From Candidatus Saccharibacteria bacterium UBA5150 (GTDB taxonomy: Bacteria; Patescibacteriota; Saccharimonadia; Saccharimonadales; UBA4665): 12,231 nucleotides of DNA. Within the stretch, counting starts at the first letter, position 1. Each line of letters opens with the position of its first letter. A model generated the notes under the pieces. The model worked only from the letters and a program-made list of their open reading frames with translations, had not been told where the DNA came from and searched no databases. The position numbers were made by a program, and so were the translations under genes. Shown here one piece after another: positions 5,519-12,218 of the stretch. The stretch covers positions 1 through 12,231 of the forward strand of contig DHXS01000015.1 in NCBI GenBank assembly GCA_002413795.1. The letters are read 5' to 3'.

Positions 5519-8477
5519 GAAGGGTACCCGGCGGCCGGCGCTGGAATACGAGCCGGAGCTGGTCAAATACTGGCAGCAAAAAGGCATTTTCGAGAAGTCG
5601 ATCGCCCAGCGGCCGGCCGAGGACGCCTATGTTTTCTATGACGGCCCGCCCTTTATTACGGGGGTGCCGCACCACGGCACGCTGCTAAGCTCGATTATCA
5701 AAGACGCCGTGCCGCGCTACTGGACTATGAAAGGCAAGCGTGTGGAACGCGTCTGGGGCTGGGATTGCCACGGCCTGCCGGCCGAAGTTTTCACCGAGCA
5801 AAAGCTGGGCATTCACGATAAACGTGACATCGGCACCAAAGTCAGCCTGGAAGAATACATAAACACCTGCCGGGCCAACATGGTCCAGACCGGTAACGAA
5901 TGGGAGGGCACCATCGCCCGCATCGGCCGCTGGGTCGACTTTAAGGGCGCCTACAAAACCATGGACAAGGACTACATGGAATCGGTCTGGTGGGCTTTCA
6001 AAACGCTGTTTGAGGCCGGCAAGATCTACGAGGGTGAAAAGGTTCTGTTGTACTGCACCCGCGACGCCACGCCGCTTAGCAAGGCCGAAGTGGCCATGGA
6101 TAATTCCTACCAGGACGTTACCGACCCCTCGGTCTACGTCAAACTCAAGCTGAAGGGCGAGGCTGCCTCACTGCTGGCCTGGACAACCACGGCCTGGACA
6201 CTGCCGGCCAACACGGCGGCGGCCGTCAATCCCGACCTGGAGTACGCCGAAGTCGAAGTCGGCAAGGAAACCTTCATTATGGCTAAAGAGCTGGTCGACA
6301 AGGTTCTGCGCGATGAGAAACACAACGTTGTGCCACATACAATAAAGCGAACTTACAGGGGTAAAGAGCTGGTCGGCAAGTCCTACGAACCGCTTTTCGA
6401 AGATCGTGGTAACGGGCAAAGCCCTAATGCCCACAAGGTCTGGGCGGCCGATTATGTCAACCTGGAAGAAGGCACCGGCGTGGTTCACCTGGCGCCGGCT
6501 TACGGCGAGGAAGACTACGACCTGGCCAAGGCCAACGATTTCCCGGTGGTCCAAAACATCGACGACAACGGCTTCTACACCGAAGGCGAATGGAAGGGTC
6601 TGTACGTCTGGGAAGCCAATAAGCCGATAGCCAAAGCCCTCCACGAACGCGGCACGGTCTGGAAAATCGACTACATCACGCACAGCTACCCGCATTGCCA
6701 CCGTTGCGGCACCAAGCTGATGTACCGTGCTCACCCCAGTTGGTTCATGGATATCGACGGCCAGCGCCAGGAAATGCTGGCCCAAAATAGCCACATCACG
6801 TGGTTCCCTGGCCACATCAAACAGGGGCGCTTCGCCAAAACGGTCGAATCGGCGCCCGACTGGAACCTCAGCCGCGACCGCTTCTGGGCCACCGCCATGC
6901 CGGTCTGGAAGGGCACCGACAAAGCCGGCCAGGAGCACGTTAAAGTCATCGGCAGTTACGCCGAACTCAAAGAATTATCAGGGGTAGAACTGGAAGATTA
7001 CCACCGCCCCTGGATCGACGAGGTGACTTTCAAGCTGAACGGCGTGGAATACCGGCGCATCGACAAGGTGATGGATTCCTGGTTCGAATCGGGCAGTATG
7101 CCCTTCGCCCAATTCCATTACCCCTTTGAAAACGTCGAAAAGTTCGAAGAAAGCTACCCCGGCGACTTCATCGCCGAGTACGTCGGCCAGGTGCGGGCCT
7201 GGTTCTACTATCTGCACGCCGTTTCGGTTGGCATCTGGGGCAAACACACCTTTAAGAACGTCGTTGTCACCGGTACGCTGGCCGGCAACGACGGCCGCAA
7301 AATGAGCAAAAGCTACGGCAACTACACCGACCCGATCGAGCTGGTCGACAAGTACAGCGCCGATGCCTATCGCTTCCTGCTGCTCAGCTCACCGGTGTTA
7401 AACGGCGAAGATTTCGCCCTGCAGGACAAAGACGTGGCCGACGTCCACCGCAAACTGGCCATGGTCTGGAACATGTACGACTTTTTCACCCTCTACGCCG
7501 AGGTGGACGGCTGGCAGTGGGACGGCAAGCTGGACGATCCCATGCCGGCTCTCGAAAACCCCCTCGACCTCTGGGTGGTCAGCCGCGTGCACCAGCTTTC
7601 CCAGGAGATCGACCGCCATATGCAAGGCTATGACCTGCCCAACGCCCTCAAGCCGGTCCTGCCTTTCCTGGACGACGCCAGCAACTGGTACGTCCGCCGC
7701 AGCCGTAAGCGTTTCTGGAAGGCCGGAGACGGCCCCGACAAACAGCAGGCCTATCAGACTCTGCACTACGTTTTAACGCACCTGAGCGTCATTCTGGCGC
7801 CTTTCACGCCGTTTTTGAGCGATGAGCTGTACCGGCTAATCACCGGCGGCGAATCGGTGCACCTGCTGGACTGGCCAAAACCGGGCCACGTCAACGAGCT
7901 GCTACTTCGGGATATGAGCCTAGTCCGCGAAGCTATAACGAGCGGCTTAGCGCTGCGAGCTCAAGCGGGCATAAAAGTACGCCAGCCACTTTCTAAGGTA
8001 ACCGTGCCAGTTCATGAGTTTACGGATGCGGCTGCCCGCGAGGAAACTTATCGGGATATCATTGCCGAAGAACTCAATGTCAAAGAAGTTAAGTTTACCA
8101 ATACCGACGCCAGTCGCGTCGAACGAATGAATAAACCCACCAATAAGGCGGTCATTATCGCTGTTCGCGAGCCTTTAGTGGTTGAGCTTGATACCAAAAT
8201 TACACCTCCGCTCAAGCGGGAAGGCCTGATGCGCGAGCTCATCCGCAACGTCCAGCAGGCCCGCAAACAAGCCGGCCTGGAAGTCGACGACCGCATCATT
8301 TTAGGTCTGCAAACCACTGATAAAGATCTCCAAGAAGTCCTACAGGACAAGGAATTAACAGAGGTGATCAAGCACGAAACACTAGCTACCTCTCTCAAGC
8401 ATTCAGCTGTCGAGGGCTTTAAGGCCGAGGTCAAAGTCGAGGCTGCGTCGCTGATCATAACCCTCATTAAAGCCTAG
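5508..8477 (+). CDS. ileS: Isoleucyl-tRNA synthetase, eukaryote-like (IleRS2-type)
   Basis: Charges tRNA-Ile. 989 aa, class I. The Rossmann entry is FYDGPPFITGVPHHGTLL (43-60), where the HIGH motif reads H55-H56-G57-T58; the fourth His is replaced by Thr. GWDCHGLPAE (84-93) is intact. The CP1 editing domain has WTTTAWTLPANTA (225-237) and GTGVVHLAPAYGEEDYD (322-338). A zinc-like knuckle YPHCHRCG is at 394-401. DSWFESG (523-529) and the KMSKS loop GRKMSKSYGN (596-605) are intact. The anticodon-binding helical domain follows (about 640-800) and the C-terminal domain runs to 989. The start at 5508 has AAGGAG (5498-5503) upstream, overlapping the GNAT stop: translational coupling. Expression is under the Ile T-box at 4765-4947. 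The last ~190 codons (after about 7900) use more A/T-ending codons than the rest. Confidence 0.97.
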   Translation: MKFKKGTRRPALEYEPELVKYWQQKGIFEKSIAQRPAEDAYVFYDGPPFITGVPHHGTLLSSIIKDAVPRYWTMKGKRVERVWGWDCHGLPAEVFTEQKLGIHDKRDIGTKVSLEEYINTCRANMVQTGNEWEGTIARIGRWVDFKGAYKTMDKDYMESVWWAFKTLFEAGKIYEGEKVLLYCTRDATPLSKAEVAMDNSYQDVTDPSVYVKLKLKGEAASLLAWTTTAWTLPANTAAAVNPDLEYAEVEVGKETFIMAKELVDKVLRDEKHNVVPHTIKRTYRGKELVGKSYEPLFEDRGNGQSPNAHKVWAADYVNLEEGTGVVHLAPAYGEEDYDLAKANDFPVVQNIDDNGFYTEGEWKGLYVWEANKPIAKALHERGTVWKIDYITHSYPHCHRCGTKLMYRAHPSWFMDIDGQRQEMLAQNSHITWFPGHIKQGRFAKTVESAPDWNLSRDRFWATAMPVWKGTDKAGQEHVKVIGSYAELKELSGVELEDYHRPWIDEVTFKLNGVEYRRIDKVMDSWFESGSMPFAQFHYPFENVEKFEESYPGDFIAEYVGQVRAWFYYLHAVSVGIWGKHTFKNVVVTGTLAGNDGRKMSKSYGNYTDPIELVDKYSADAYRFLLLSSPVLNGEDFALQDKDVADVHRKLAMVWNMYDFFTLYAEVDGWQWDGKLDDPMPALENPLDLWVVSRVHQLSQEIDRHMQGYDLPNALKPVLPFLDDASNWYVRRSRKRFWKAGDGPDKQQAYQTLHYVLTHLSVILAPFTPFLSDELYRLITGGESVHLLDWPKPGHVNELLLRDMSLVREAITSGLALRAQAGIKVRQPLSKVTVPVHEFTDAAAREETYRDIIAEELNVKEVKFTNTDASRVERMNKPTNKAVIIAVREPLVVELDTKITPPLKREGLMRELIRNVQQARKQAGLEVDDRIILGLQTTDKDLQEVLQDKELTEVIKHETLATSLKHSAVEGFKAEVKVEAASLIITLIKA

Positions 8478-8506
8478 TTCTTTACATGTTGGTCTGGGCC
8501 GGTTCG

Positions 8507-8534
8507 GATTATTATAGAAATTTCTATAATAATC
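8507..8534. repeat. 28-bp perfect palindrome downstream of ileS
   Basis: Bases 8507-8534 are a perfect dyad without spacer, centred between 8520 and 8521 (half site GATTATTATAGAAA). It is A/T rich in a G/C-richer setting and has no U tract. It could be a protein operator for the rplU promoter about 45 bp downstream, a cruciform site, or an mRNA-end hairpin of ileS. Confidence 0.8.
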
Positions 8535-8564
8535 GTAAGGGGCCAGTAGGGCGTATGCGTGCCG

Positions 8565-8599
8565 CCGCCCGACGAGCCTTTACAGGGGCGGGGATTTTT
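8565..8599 (+). terminator. Terminator-like hairpin between ileS and rplU
   Basis: CCGCCC (8565-8570) pairs with GGGCGG (8586-8591) around a 15-nt loop, followed by GGATTTTT. It would end the ileS transcript, although the U tract is short and starts 3 nt after the stem. It overlaps the rplU promoter. Confidence 0.5.
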
Positions 8600-8607
8600 G
8601 TTATGCT
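8579..8607 (+). promoter_or_regulatory. Promoter of rplU
   Basis: TTTACA (8579-8584), a 17-bp spacer, and TGT-TATGCT (-10 at 8602-8607, extended TGn) make a strong sigma-70 type promoter. The start site is expected near 8614, only about 8 nt before the rplU ATG, so the mRNA is nearly leaderless. Confidence 0.7.
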
Positions 8608-8621
8608 CTATTAACGTATTT

Positions 8622-8930
8622 ATGAAAAAGGCAGTTATTACCACCGGAGGCAAGCAGTACGTCGTCAGCGAGGGCGAGATTGTTAAAGTCGAGCTCTTAA
8701 AGGCCACCGGCAACAGCATCAGCTTCGAACCTTTACTGGTAATTAACGGGGAAGATGTGCAAATCGGCAGGCCCACGTTAGACAAAGCCAAGGTAACGGC
8801 TGAAATATTGGAAGCAGACGTCCAGGCCGACAAGGTAACCTCTATCCGTTACAAGGCCAAAAAGCGGGTCCGCACGGTACGCGGCCACCGCCAGCACCAG
8901 AGTATTATCAAGATTACCAAGATCAGCTAG
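8622..8930 (+). CDS. rplU: 50S ribosomal protein L21 (bL21)
   Basis: Structural protein of the large subunit that binds 23S rRNA. 102 aa, the normal L21 length. It begins MKKAVITTGGKQYVVSEGE, the L21 hallmark (KAVIxTGGKQYxVxxGD), and ends with the basic RNA-binding segment KKRVRTVRGHRQHQSIIKITKI. The start at 8622 is chosen over an in-frame upstream ATG at 8559 because the latter adds 21 residues unlike L21 and would lie upstream of the promoter. No Shine-Dalgarno is visible, in keeping with a very short leader. rpmA (L27), its usual downstream partner, does not follow; instead there is a long non-coding region. Confidence 0.97.
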   Translation: MKKAVITTGGKQYVVSEGEIVKVELLKATGNSISFEPLLVINGEDVQIGRPTLDKAKVTAEILEADVQADKVTSIRYKAKKRVRTVRGHRQHQSIIKITKIS

Positions 8931-8949
8931 TTATTTAAGCCAACTCCGC

Positions 8950-8958
8950 TGTGGATAA
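8950..8958 (-). promoter_or_regulatory. Perfect DnaA box
   Basis: TGTGGATAA is the complement of the consensus DnaA box TTATCCACA, 20 bp after the rplU stop. Only one perfect box is visible, but the 11-bp repeats at 9370-9402 contain degenerate forms (TAATCCACC, 7 of 9). Part of a possible origin region. Confidence 0.5.
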
Positions 8959-9136
8959 CTTTAAGCCGATTCATCTGCAGTTATTATTTTAACAACACCC
9001 ATTTGAAATATGCTCACCGGCTAGCTTAACCGTTTTAGATTAAATCATCAGGAAAACTGACCATTGTAAGATAATTAACAACGATATTTTAATCAAAATG
9101 TCGCTATTTTATACGTTACAGCTGTATAGTATTTTT

Positions 9137-9291
9137 ATTCAAAAAGGCTTGCATGCCTCTGTTAGGCGGGCCATACTGGGTATACAGGATCGGAACTTGT
9201 GTGAGGGCTGATCCTAACCAACAAACAGTGGTTAAAATCTCAAACAAAAATGTTAAATAAGTCCCCCGAGGCATCGCCCCGGGGGACTTTT
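9137..9291 (+). ncRNA. Candidate small RNA ending in a strong terminator
   Basis: No gene precedes the terminator at 9259-9291 within 300 bp, so something untranslated is probably transcribed. Visible structure: AGGATCGG/CTGATCCT (9186-9193/9208-9215, one G-U pair) and TAACCA/TGGTTA (9215-9220/9229-9234), then the terminator. A possible -10 TATAGT (9125-9130) sits inside an inverted repeat TATAC/GTATA (9110-9114/9124-9128) but has no clear -35, so the 5' end is a guess. No match to 6S, SRP RNA, tmRNA or RNase P RNA signatures was recognised. Confidence 0.4.
9259..9291 (+). terminator. Strong intrinsic terminator
   Basis: AAGTCCCCCG (9259-9268) pairs perfectly with CGGGGGACTT (9280-9289) around an 11-nt loop, and the stem runs into a T run (9288-9291). 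It ends whatever is transcribed from the gap after rplU. Confidence 0.85.
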
Positions 9292-9300
9292 AAGTTCTTT

Positions 9301-9350
9301 AAGGGTCGATTGGTCGTATGCCGCCCCATAAAAGTTCTGTAATCGCCCTT
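9301..9350. repeat. Inverted repeat with 29-nt loop
   Basis: AAGGGTCGATT (9301-9311) pairs with AATCGCCCTT (9341-9350): 10 bp with a single bulged T. This is the first of a run of inverted repeats that fills 9301-9580 between two terminators. Confidence 0.5.
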
Positions 9351-9369
9351 CTGCTACTAAATTTTAGAC

Positions 9370-9414
9370 ATCCACCCATAATCCACCCATAATCCATCCA
9401 TATCATGGATGGAT
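9370..9414. repeat. Three tandem 11-bp repeats with inverted half
   Basis: ATCCACCCATA (9370-9380), ATCCACCCATA (9381-9391) and ATCCATCCATA (9392-9402) are consecutive 11-bp units, about one helical turn each. The third is also half of an inverted repeat, ATCCATCCAT / ATGGATGGAT (9392-9401/9405-9414), with a 3-bp centre. Phased repeats like this are typical of iterons, ParB/centromere sites or repressor operators. The units contain ATCCAC, the core of a DnaA box. Confidence 0.75.
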
Positions 9415-9431
9415 ACCGAATCTTACACACG

Positions 9432-9533
9432 AAGCGGAAGCTTAACCGCTTGATCAAGCAACACAGACGGCTCATTTCCACTAAGCCGCCGAGCATAGCC
9501 ATAAATCTTATGGCGTTTATATGGCGAATCGCC
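9432..9533. other. Cluster of small hairpins
   Basis: AAGCGG/CCGCTT (9432-9437/9446-9451), GCCATAA/TTATGGC (9498-9504/9508-9514) and GGCGA/TCGCC (9523-9527/9529-9533) lie close together. With the inverted repeats on either side they suggest a structured RNA or an origin/centromere-like DNA segment. There is no credible reading frame here. Confidence 0.5.
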
Positions 9534-9560
9534 ACAAGCTGTTTAAGTCTAAACAAATGT

Positions 9561-9588
9561 CCAAGCCTACCGAGGCTTGGTCTTATTA
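9561..9588 (+). terminator. Terminator-like hairpin
   Basis: CCAAGCCT (9561-9568) and AGGCTTGG (9573-9580) form a perfect 8-bp stem with the loop ACCG, followed by TCTTATTA. It could end a transcript from the 9294-9560 region or shield parA from upstream transcription. The T tract is interrupted. Confidence 0.55.
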
Positions 9589-9696
9589 TGCCGGTTCGTA
9601 AAATATGTCTACTAGTCAGCGGCTAAGGGCCTAATGCTAGTAAAAGTGAGTAAATAGTCACTAGCGTATATTGGTATTATAAGGCTAGTCTAGTAA

Positions 9697-9740
9697 GGCT
9701 ATATGCGAGATAGCCATTATGGCCGGGACAATGATATACT
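9697..9740 (+). promoter_or_regulatory. parA promoter with upstream inverted repeat
   Basis: TGA-TATACT (9732-9740) is an extended -10, 18 nt before the parA ATG; the -35 position is weak. Just upstream, GGCTAT/ATAGCC (9697-9702/9710-9715) is an inverted repeat at the place of a -35 or operator. Five CTAGT/ACTAG motifs are scattered over 9606-9694. This fits autoregulation by ParA/ParB but is unproven. Confidence 0.5.
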
Positions 9741-9758
9741 GAGGCCATCGGAGCAGAC

Positions 9759-10520
9759 ATGACACAAAGAATCATCGCGGTTGTAAACCAAAAAGGCGGG
9801 GTCGGCAAAACGACTACGGCGATTAACGTTGCCGCCCAGCTGGCGAACGAAAAGCGATCAGTTTTATTGGTCGACCTGGATCCGCAGGGCAACAGCACCA
9901 GCGGGCTTGGCCTGCCAAAAGAAAAGGCCCGCAAAACGACTTATGATGTTTTGGGCGGCGGCAGTTCATTAGCCAACTCGGTCCAGGAAAGCCACGTCGC
10001 ACAATTATTCGTATTGGGCTCCAATGCCAACCTGGCCGGCGCCGAGGTCGAACTGGTCAACCAGGCGGAAAGGGAATTTGTCTTGCAAAAAGCCCTCCAG
10101 CCGGCAGTTTACGATTATATTATTATTGACTGCCCGCCATCGCTGGGATTACTAACCATTAACGCCTTAACGGCGGCCAGCAGTGTTTTGATACCCGTTC
10201 AAACCGAATATTATGCTCTCGAGGGGTTGAGTCAATTATTGGATACCATTCAGGCGGTGCGGGGCAGTACCAACCCGCGGCTGGAGTTGCTCGGTATTGC
10301 TCTGACCATGTTCGACAAGCGTAATTCTTTAAGCGAACAGGTCCAGACGGAAGTACAGAATTACTTCGGTGACAAGCTGTTCGCGACGGTGATCCCGCGC
10401 AATGTGCGGCTGGCCGAAGCCCCCAGCTACGGACGCACTATTTATGAGCACGATCGCTGGAGCAAGGGCGCCCGGGCCTACAAAGCGCTGGCCAAAGAAG
10501 TCCAGGCCCGGCTGGACTGA
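9759..10520 (+). CDS. parA: Chromosome-partitioning ATPase ParA (Soj type)
   Basis: Deviant Walker A ATPase that binds DNA non-specifically and moves ParB-parS complexes for origin segregation. 253 aa, the short chromosomal Soj length with no N-terminal HTH. It shows KGGVGKTTT (12-20) with the signature Lys12, VLLVDLDPQGNSTSGLG (35-51, Walker A'), and YIIIDCPPSLGLLT (120-133, Walker B with D124). The distal part TVIPRNVRLAEAPSYGRTI is typical of Soj. GGAG (9750-9753) lies 5 nt before the ATG. Unusually, parB does not follow in the same operon: it is on the other strand and the two genes are tail to tail with 7 bp between stop codons. UGA ends the gene, which argues against a recoded UGA. Confidence 0.97.
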   Translation: MTQRIIAVVNQKGGVGKTTTAINVAAQLANEKRSVLLVDLDPQGNSTSGLGLPKEKARKTTYDVLGGGSSLANSVQESHVAQLFVLGSNANLAGAEVELVNQAEREFVLQKALQPAVYDYIIIDCPPSLGLLTINALTAASSVLIPVQTEYYALEGLSQLLDTIQAVRGSTNPRLELLGIALTMFDKRNSLSEQVQTEVQNYFGDKLFATVIPRNVRLAEAPSYGRTIYEHDRWSKGARAYKALAKEVQARLD

Positions 10521-10527
10521 ACCCCCG

Positions 10528-11394
10528 TTAATCGAAGAGTTTGATGATGTTTTCGAGTTCTTGGTCGGTCTTGAAAGAGATTTCCAGCTTGCCACCCCTG
10601 GCGGTACGGCGAATATGAACCGGTGTACCTATTTTTTTGCTCAATCTTTTGGTAACCGGCGTCTCTGTTTGTACATGCTCGTGGACTTTTTTGGTTTCCT
10701 GGACGCCGGACTTAACGCTGGTGACAAAGCGTTCGGCCTGGCGGACGCTCCAGCCCTGTGAGATGACGGTTTTTAGGAGGTAAGCCTGGCGTTCGGCGTC
10801 GCCTTTGAGGGCCAGAACGGCCCGGGCGTGGCCCTCGCTGATCTTGGTGGCGGCCAGGGCGTCGCGGGCGGCTTCCGGCAGGCGGAGCAGACGCACGGTG
10901 TTATTAACCGTGGAAGTGGCCTTGCCGAGGCGGCGGGCTATTTCGTCATAAGACAGTGAGAACTGCTCGTGCAGGCGTTCGATACTGACGGCCTGTTCGA
11001 GGGGGCTGAGATCGACGCGCTGGACATTCTCGATTAGGGCTACCTCAAGCTGTTCCAATTCCTTATGACTGCGAATAATAGCCGGCACTGTGTTGAGCCC
11101 GGCGATTTCCGAAGCCCGCCAGCGGCGCTCGCCGGCAATCAGAGTATATTTGCCGTTTTGTTCAGGGGTGACGACCAGCGGCTGGATGATGCCGTGGCGC
11201 TTAATGGAGGCCGCCAGCTCGGTGAGGGCGACTTCATCGAAGTGTTTGCGGGGCTGGTAGGGGCTGGGCTGCAGCTTGCTGACCGGTATCTTTTCGACGC
11301 GATCCTCAGGGGTTAGCAGGATGCTTTTGTCAAAATCGCTGGAAATCAGGGCGTCGAAACCGCGCCCCAACCCTCGTTTTGGTGTCTGGCTCAT
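10528..11394 (-). CDS. parB: Chromosome-partitioning protein ParB (Spo0J type)
   Basis: CTP-dependent DNA clamp that loads at parS and spreads. 288 aa from the chosen start. The N-terminus KRGLGRGFDALI (6-17) is the ParA-activating region of ParB. The CTPase domain has YQPRKHFD (46-53), GERRWRA (88-94) and ENVQRVDLSPLEQA (122-135). The HTH is LSYDEIARRLGKATSTVNNT (147-166). The basic C-terminal dimerisation domain ends GGKLEISF...NIIKLFD. An ATG 45 bp upstream (11439) is rejected because ParB proteins start close to the GLGRG motif and the extra residues only read lepB out of frame. GAGGGT precedes the start. A 22-bp gap to lepB suggests cotranscription. No classical parS (TGTTTCACGTGAAACA) was seen in the window. 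Confidence 0.96.
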   Translation of the reverse strand: MSQTPKRGLGRGFDALISSDFDKSILLTPEDRVEKIPVSKLQPSPYQPRKHFDEVALTELAASIKRHGIIQPLVVTPEQNGKYTLIAGERRWRASEIAGLNTVPAIIRSHKELEQLEVALIENVQRVDLSPLEQAVSIERLHEQFSLSYDEIARRLGKATSTVNNTVRLLRLPEAARDALAATKISEGHARAVLALKGDAERQAYLLKTVISQGWSVRQAERFVTSVKSGVQETKKVHEHVQTETPVTKRLSKKIGTPVHIRRTARGGKLEISFKTDQELENIIKLFD

Positions 11395-11416
11395 ACCCTC
11401 AACTATATCATAAGCC

Positions 11417-12052
11417 TTAGAAGGCTTTGGCTTGGCCAATGGGCAGGACCCTCAGTACCAGTTTGCCGACCACCTGGTTGGCGTTGATGGGGCCGAAACT
11501 GCGTGAATCGAGTGAATCGGGGCGGTTATCGCCGGATACGAATAGCTTGTGGGCGCCCAGGGTGACATCGACGTTGCCGGTGGTTATCGGAATGTTCTTA
11601 CCGTAAGGCAGGCTGGTGTCGGGGCTGAAACCTCCCCTATGAGCGCTGTTATAGATGGTGATTCGGCCGTCGCTGACCACCACGCGGTCATCGGGCAGGC
11701 CGATAACTCTTTTAATAAGCTGTTTGCTGTCTTCCTGGCCGAACTGGCTCAGGCCGCTCTGGTTGAAAACAATTATGTCGCCGCGGGCCGGTATGTAATC
11801 GTGGTGTGTCAGCCGGGCCCAGGTACGGGGGACCTTCCAAATAATCAGCTTGTCGGAGTTTTGCAGGGTATTTTCCATGCTGGGGCCGTCAACCTCGTAG
11901 GAGCGGAAGATGAAAGTAATAATAAATAAGGCCACCAACAGGGCGGTTGCCACAATGCCGACAAAGGATAGAAGTTCGCGCCAGCCTGAGGCCGGATGTT
12001 GGGACTTATCGGGCGGAGACTGGTGGCTGGCAGGGGTCTTTTTAGGGTTCAT
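11417..12052 (-). CDS. lepB: Signal peptidase I
   Basis: Membrane-bound serine protease that removes signal peptides from secreted proteins. 211 aa from the chosen start. A short Pro/Ser/Lys-rich cytoplasmic stretch precedes one transmembrane segment, FVGIVATALLVALFIITFIF (about 30-49), then the extracytoplasmic catalytic domain: EVDGPSMENTL with the nucleophile Ser58, QLIKRVIGLPDD with the general-base Lys114, and the late box SGDNRPDSLDSRSFGPI. An alternative ATG at 12091 would add 13 residues; the later start is preferred because an extended -10 (12063-12071) would begin transcription between the two. Neither start has a Shine-Dalgarno sequence. It is upstream of parB on the same strand. 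Single-span architecture resembles Gram-positive type SipS enzymes. Confidence 0.94.
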   Translation of the reverse strand: MNPKKTPASHQSPPDKSQHPASGWRELLSFVGIVATALLVALFIITFIFRSYEVDGPSMENTLQNSDKLIIWKVPRTWARLTHHDYIPARGDIIVFNQSGLSQFGQEDSKQLIKRVIGLPDDRVVVSDGRITIYNSAHRGGFSPDTSLPYGKNIPITTGNVDVTLGAHKLFVSGDNRPDSLDSRSFGPINANQVVGKLVLRVLPIGQAKAF

Positions 12053-12062
12053 ACAGGTTTTC

Positions 12063-12071
12063 ACTATAGCA
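12063..12071 (-). promoter_or_regulatory. Extended -10 promoter of lepB-parB
   Basis: On the minus strand TGC-TATAGT lies 10 nt before the ATG at 12052, so the leader would be about 4 nt. The -35 position (ATGAGT) is weak. The arrangement matches the short-leader promoters at 4178 and 8599. It would drive lepB and, through the 22-bp gap, parB. Confidence 0.45.
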
Positions 12072-12218
12072 TAGCCGAGGGGTTTACTCATAAGCGTTAT
12101 GGCGTTATACTAGGGGCAGTCAAGAGATGGATCCGTCAAGATACAAACGGCCTGCAACACAAACACAGCGCCAAACACTAAAAACTCCCCTTGGATATTC
12201 GCCATCCGTGCCGAGGGC

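Noticed and set aside
8559..8621. Upstream ATG for rplU adding 21 residues
   Set aside because: The added residues do not resemble L21 and the promoter -10 lies downstream of that ATG.
9294..9600. tmRNA or RNase P RNA in the hairpin-rich region
   Set aside because: No tRNA-like ends with a proper T arm, no tag frame, and no RNase P conserved core were found.
9405..9626. 73-aa plus-strand frame in the gap before parA
   Set aside because: It starts inside the 11-bp repeats, runs through several hairpins and a terminator-like stem, and has no ribosome site or protein-like pattern.
10518..10520. UGA read as Gly (code 25) as in some CPR lineages
   Set aside because: parA ends at this UGA at the expected length for Soj, so the standard bacterial code fits.
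9759..11394. Classical parS site near parA/parB
   Set aside because: No match to TGTTTCACGTGAAACA was seen by eye in this window; a degenerate site cannot be excluded.
12092..12218. Gene or gene fragment at the right edge
   Set aside because: No frame with recognisable protein character and the edge ends in adapter sequence.
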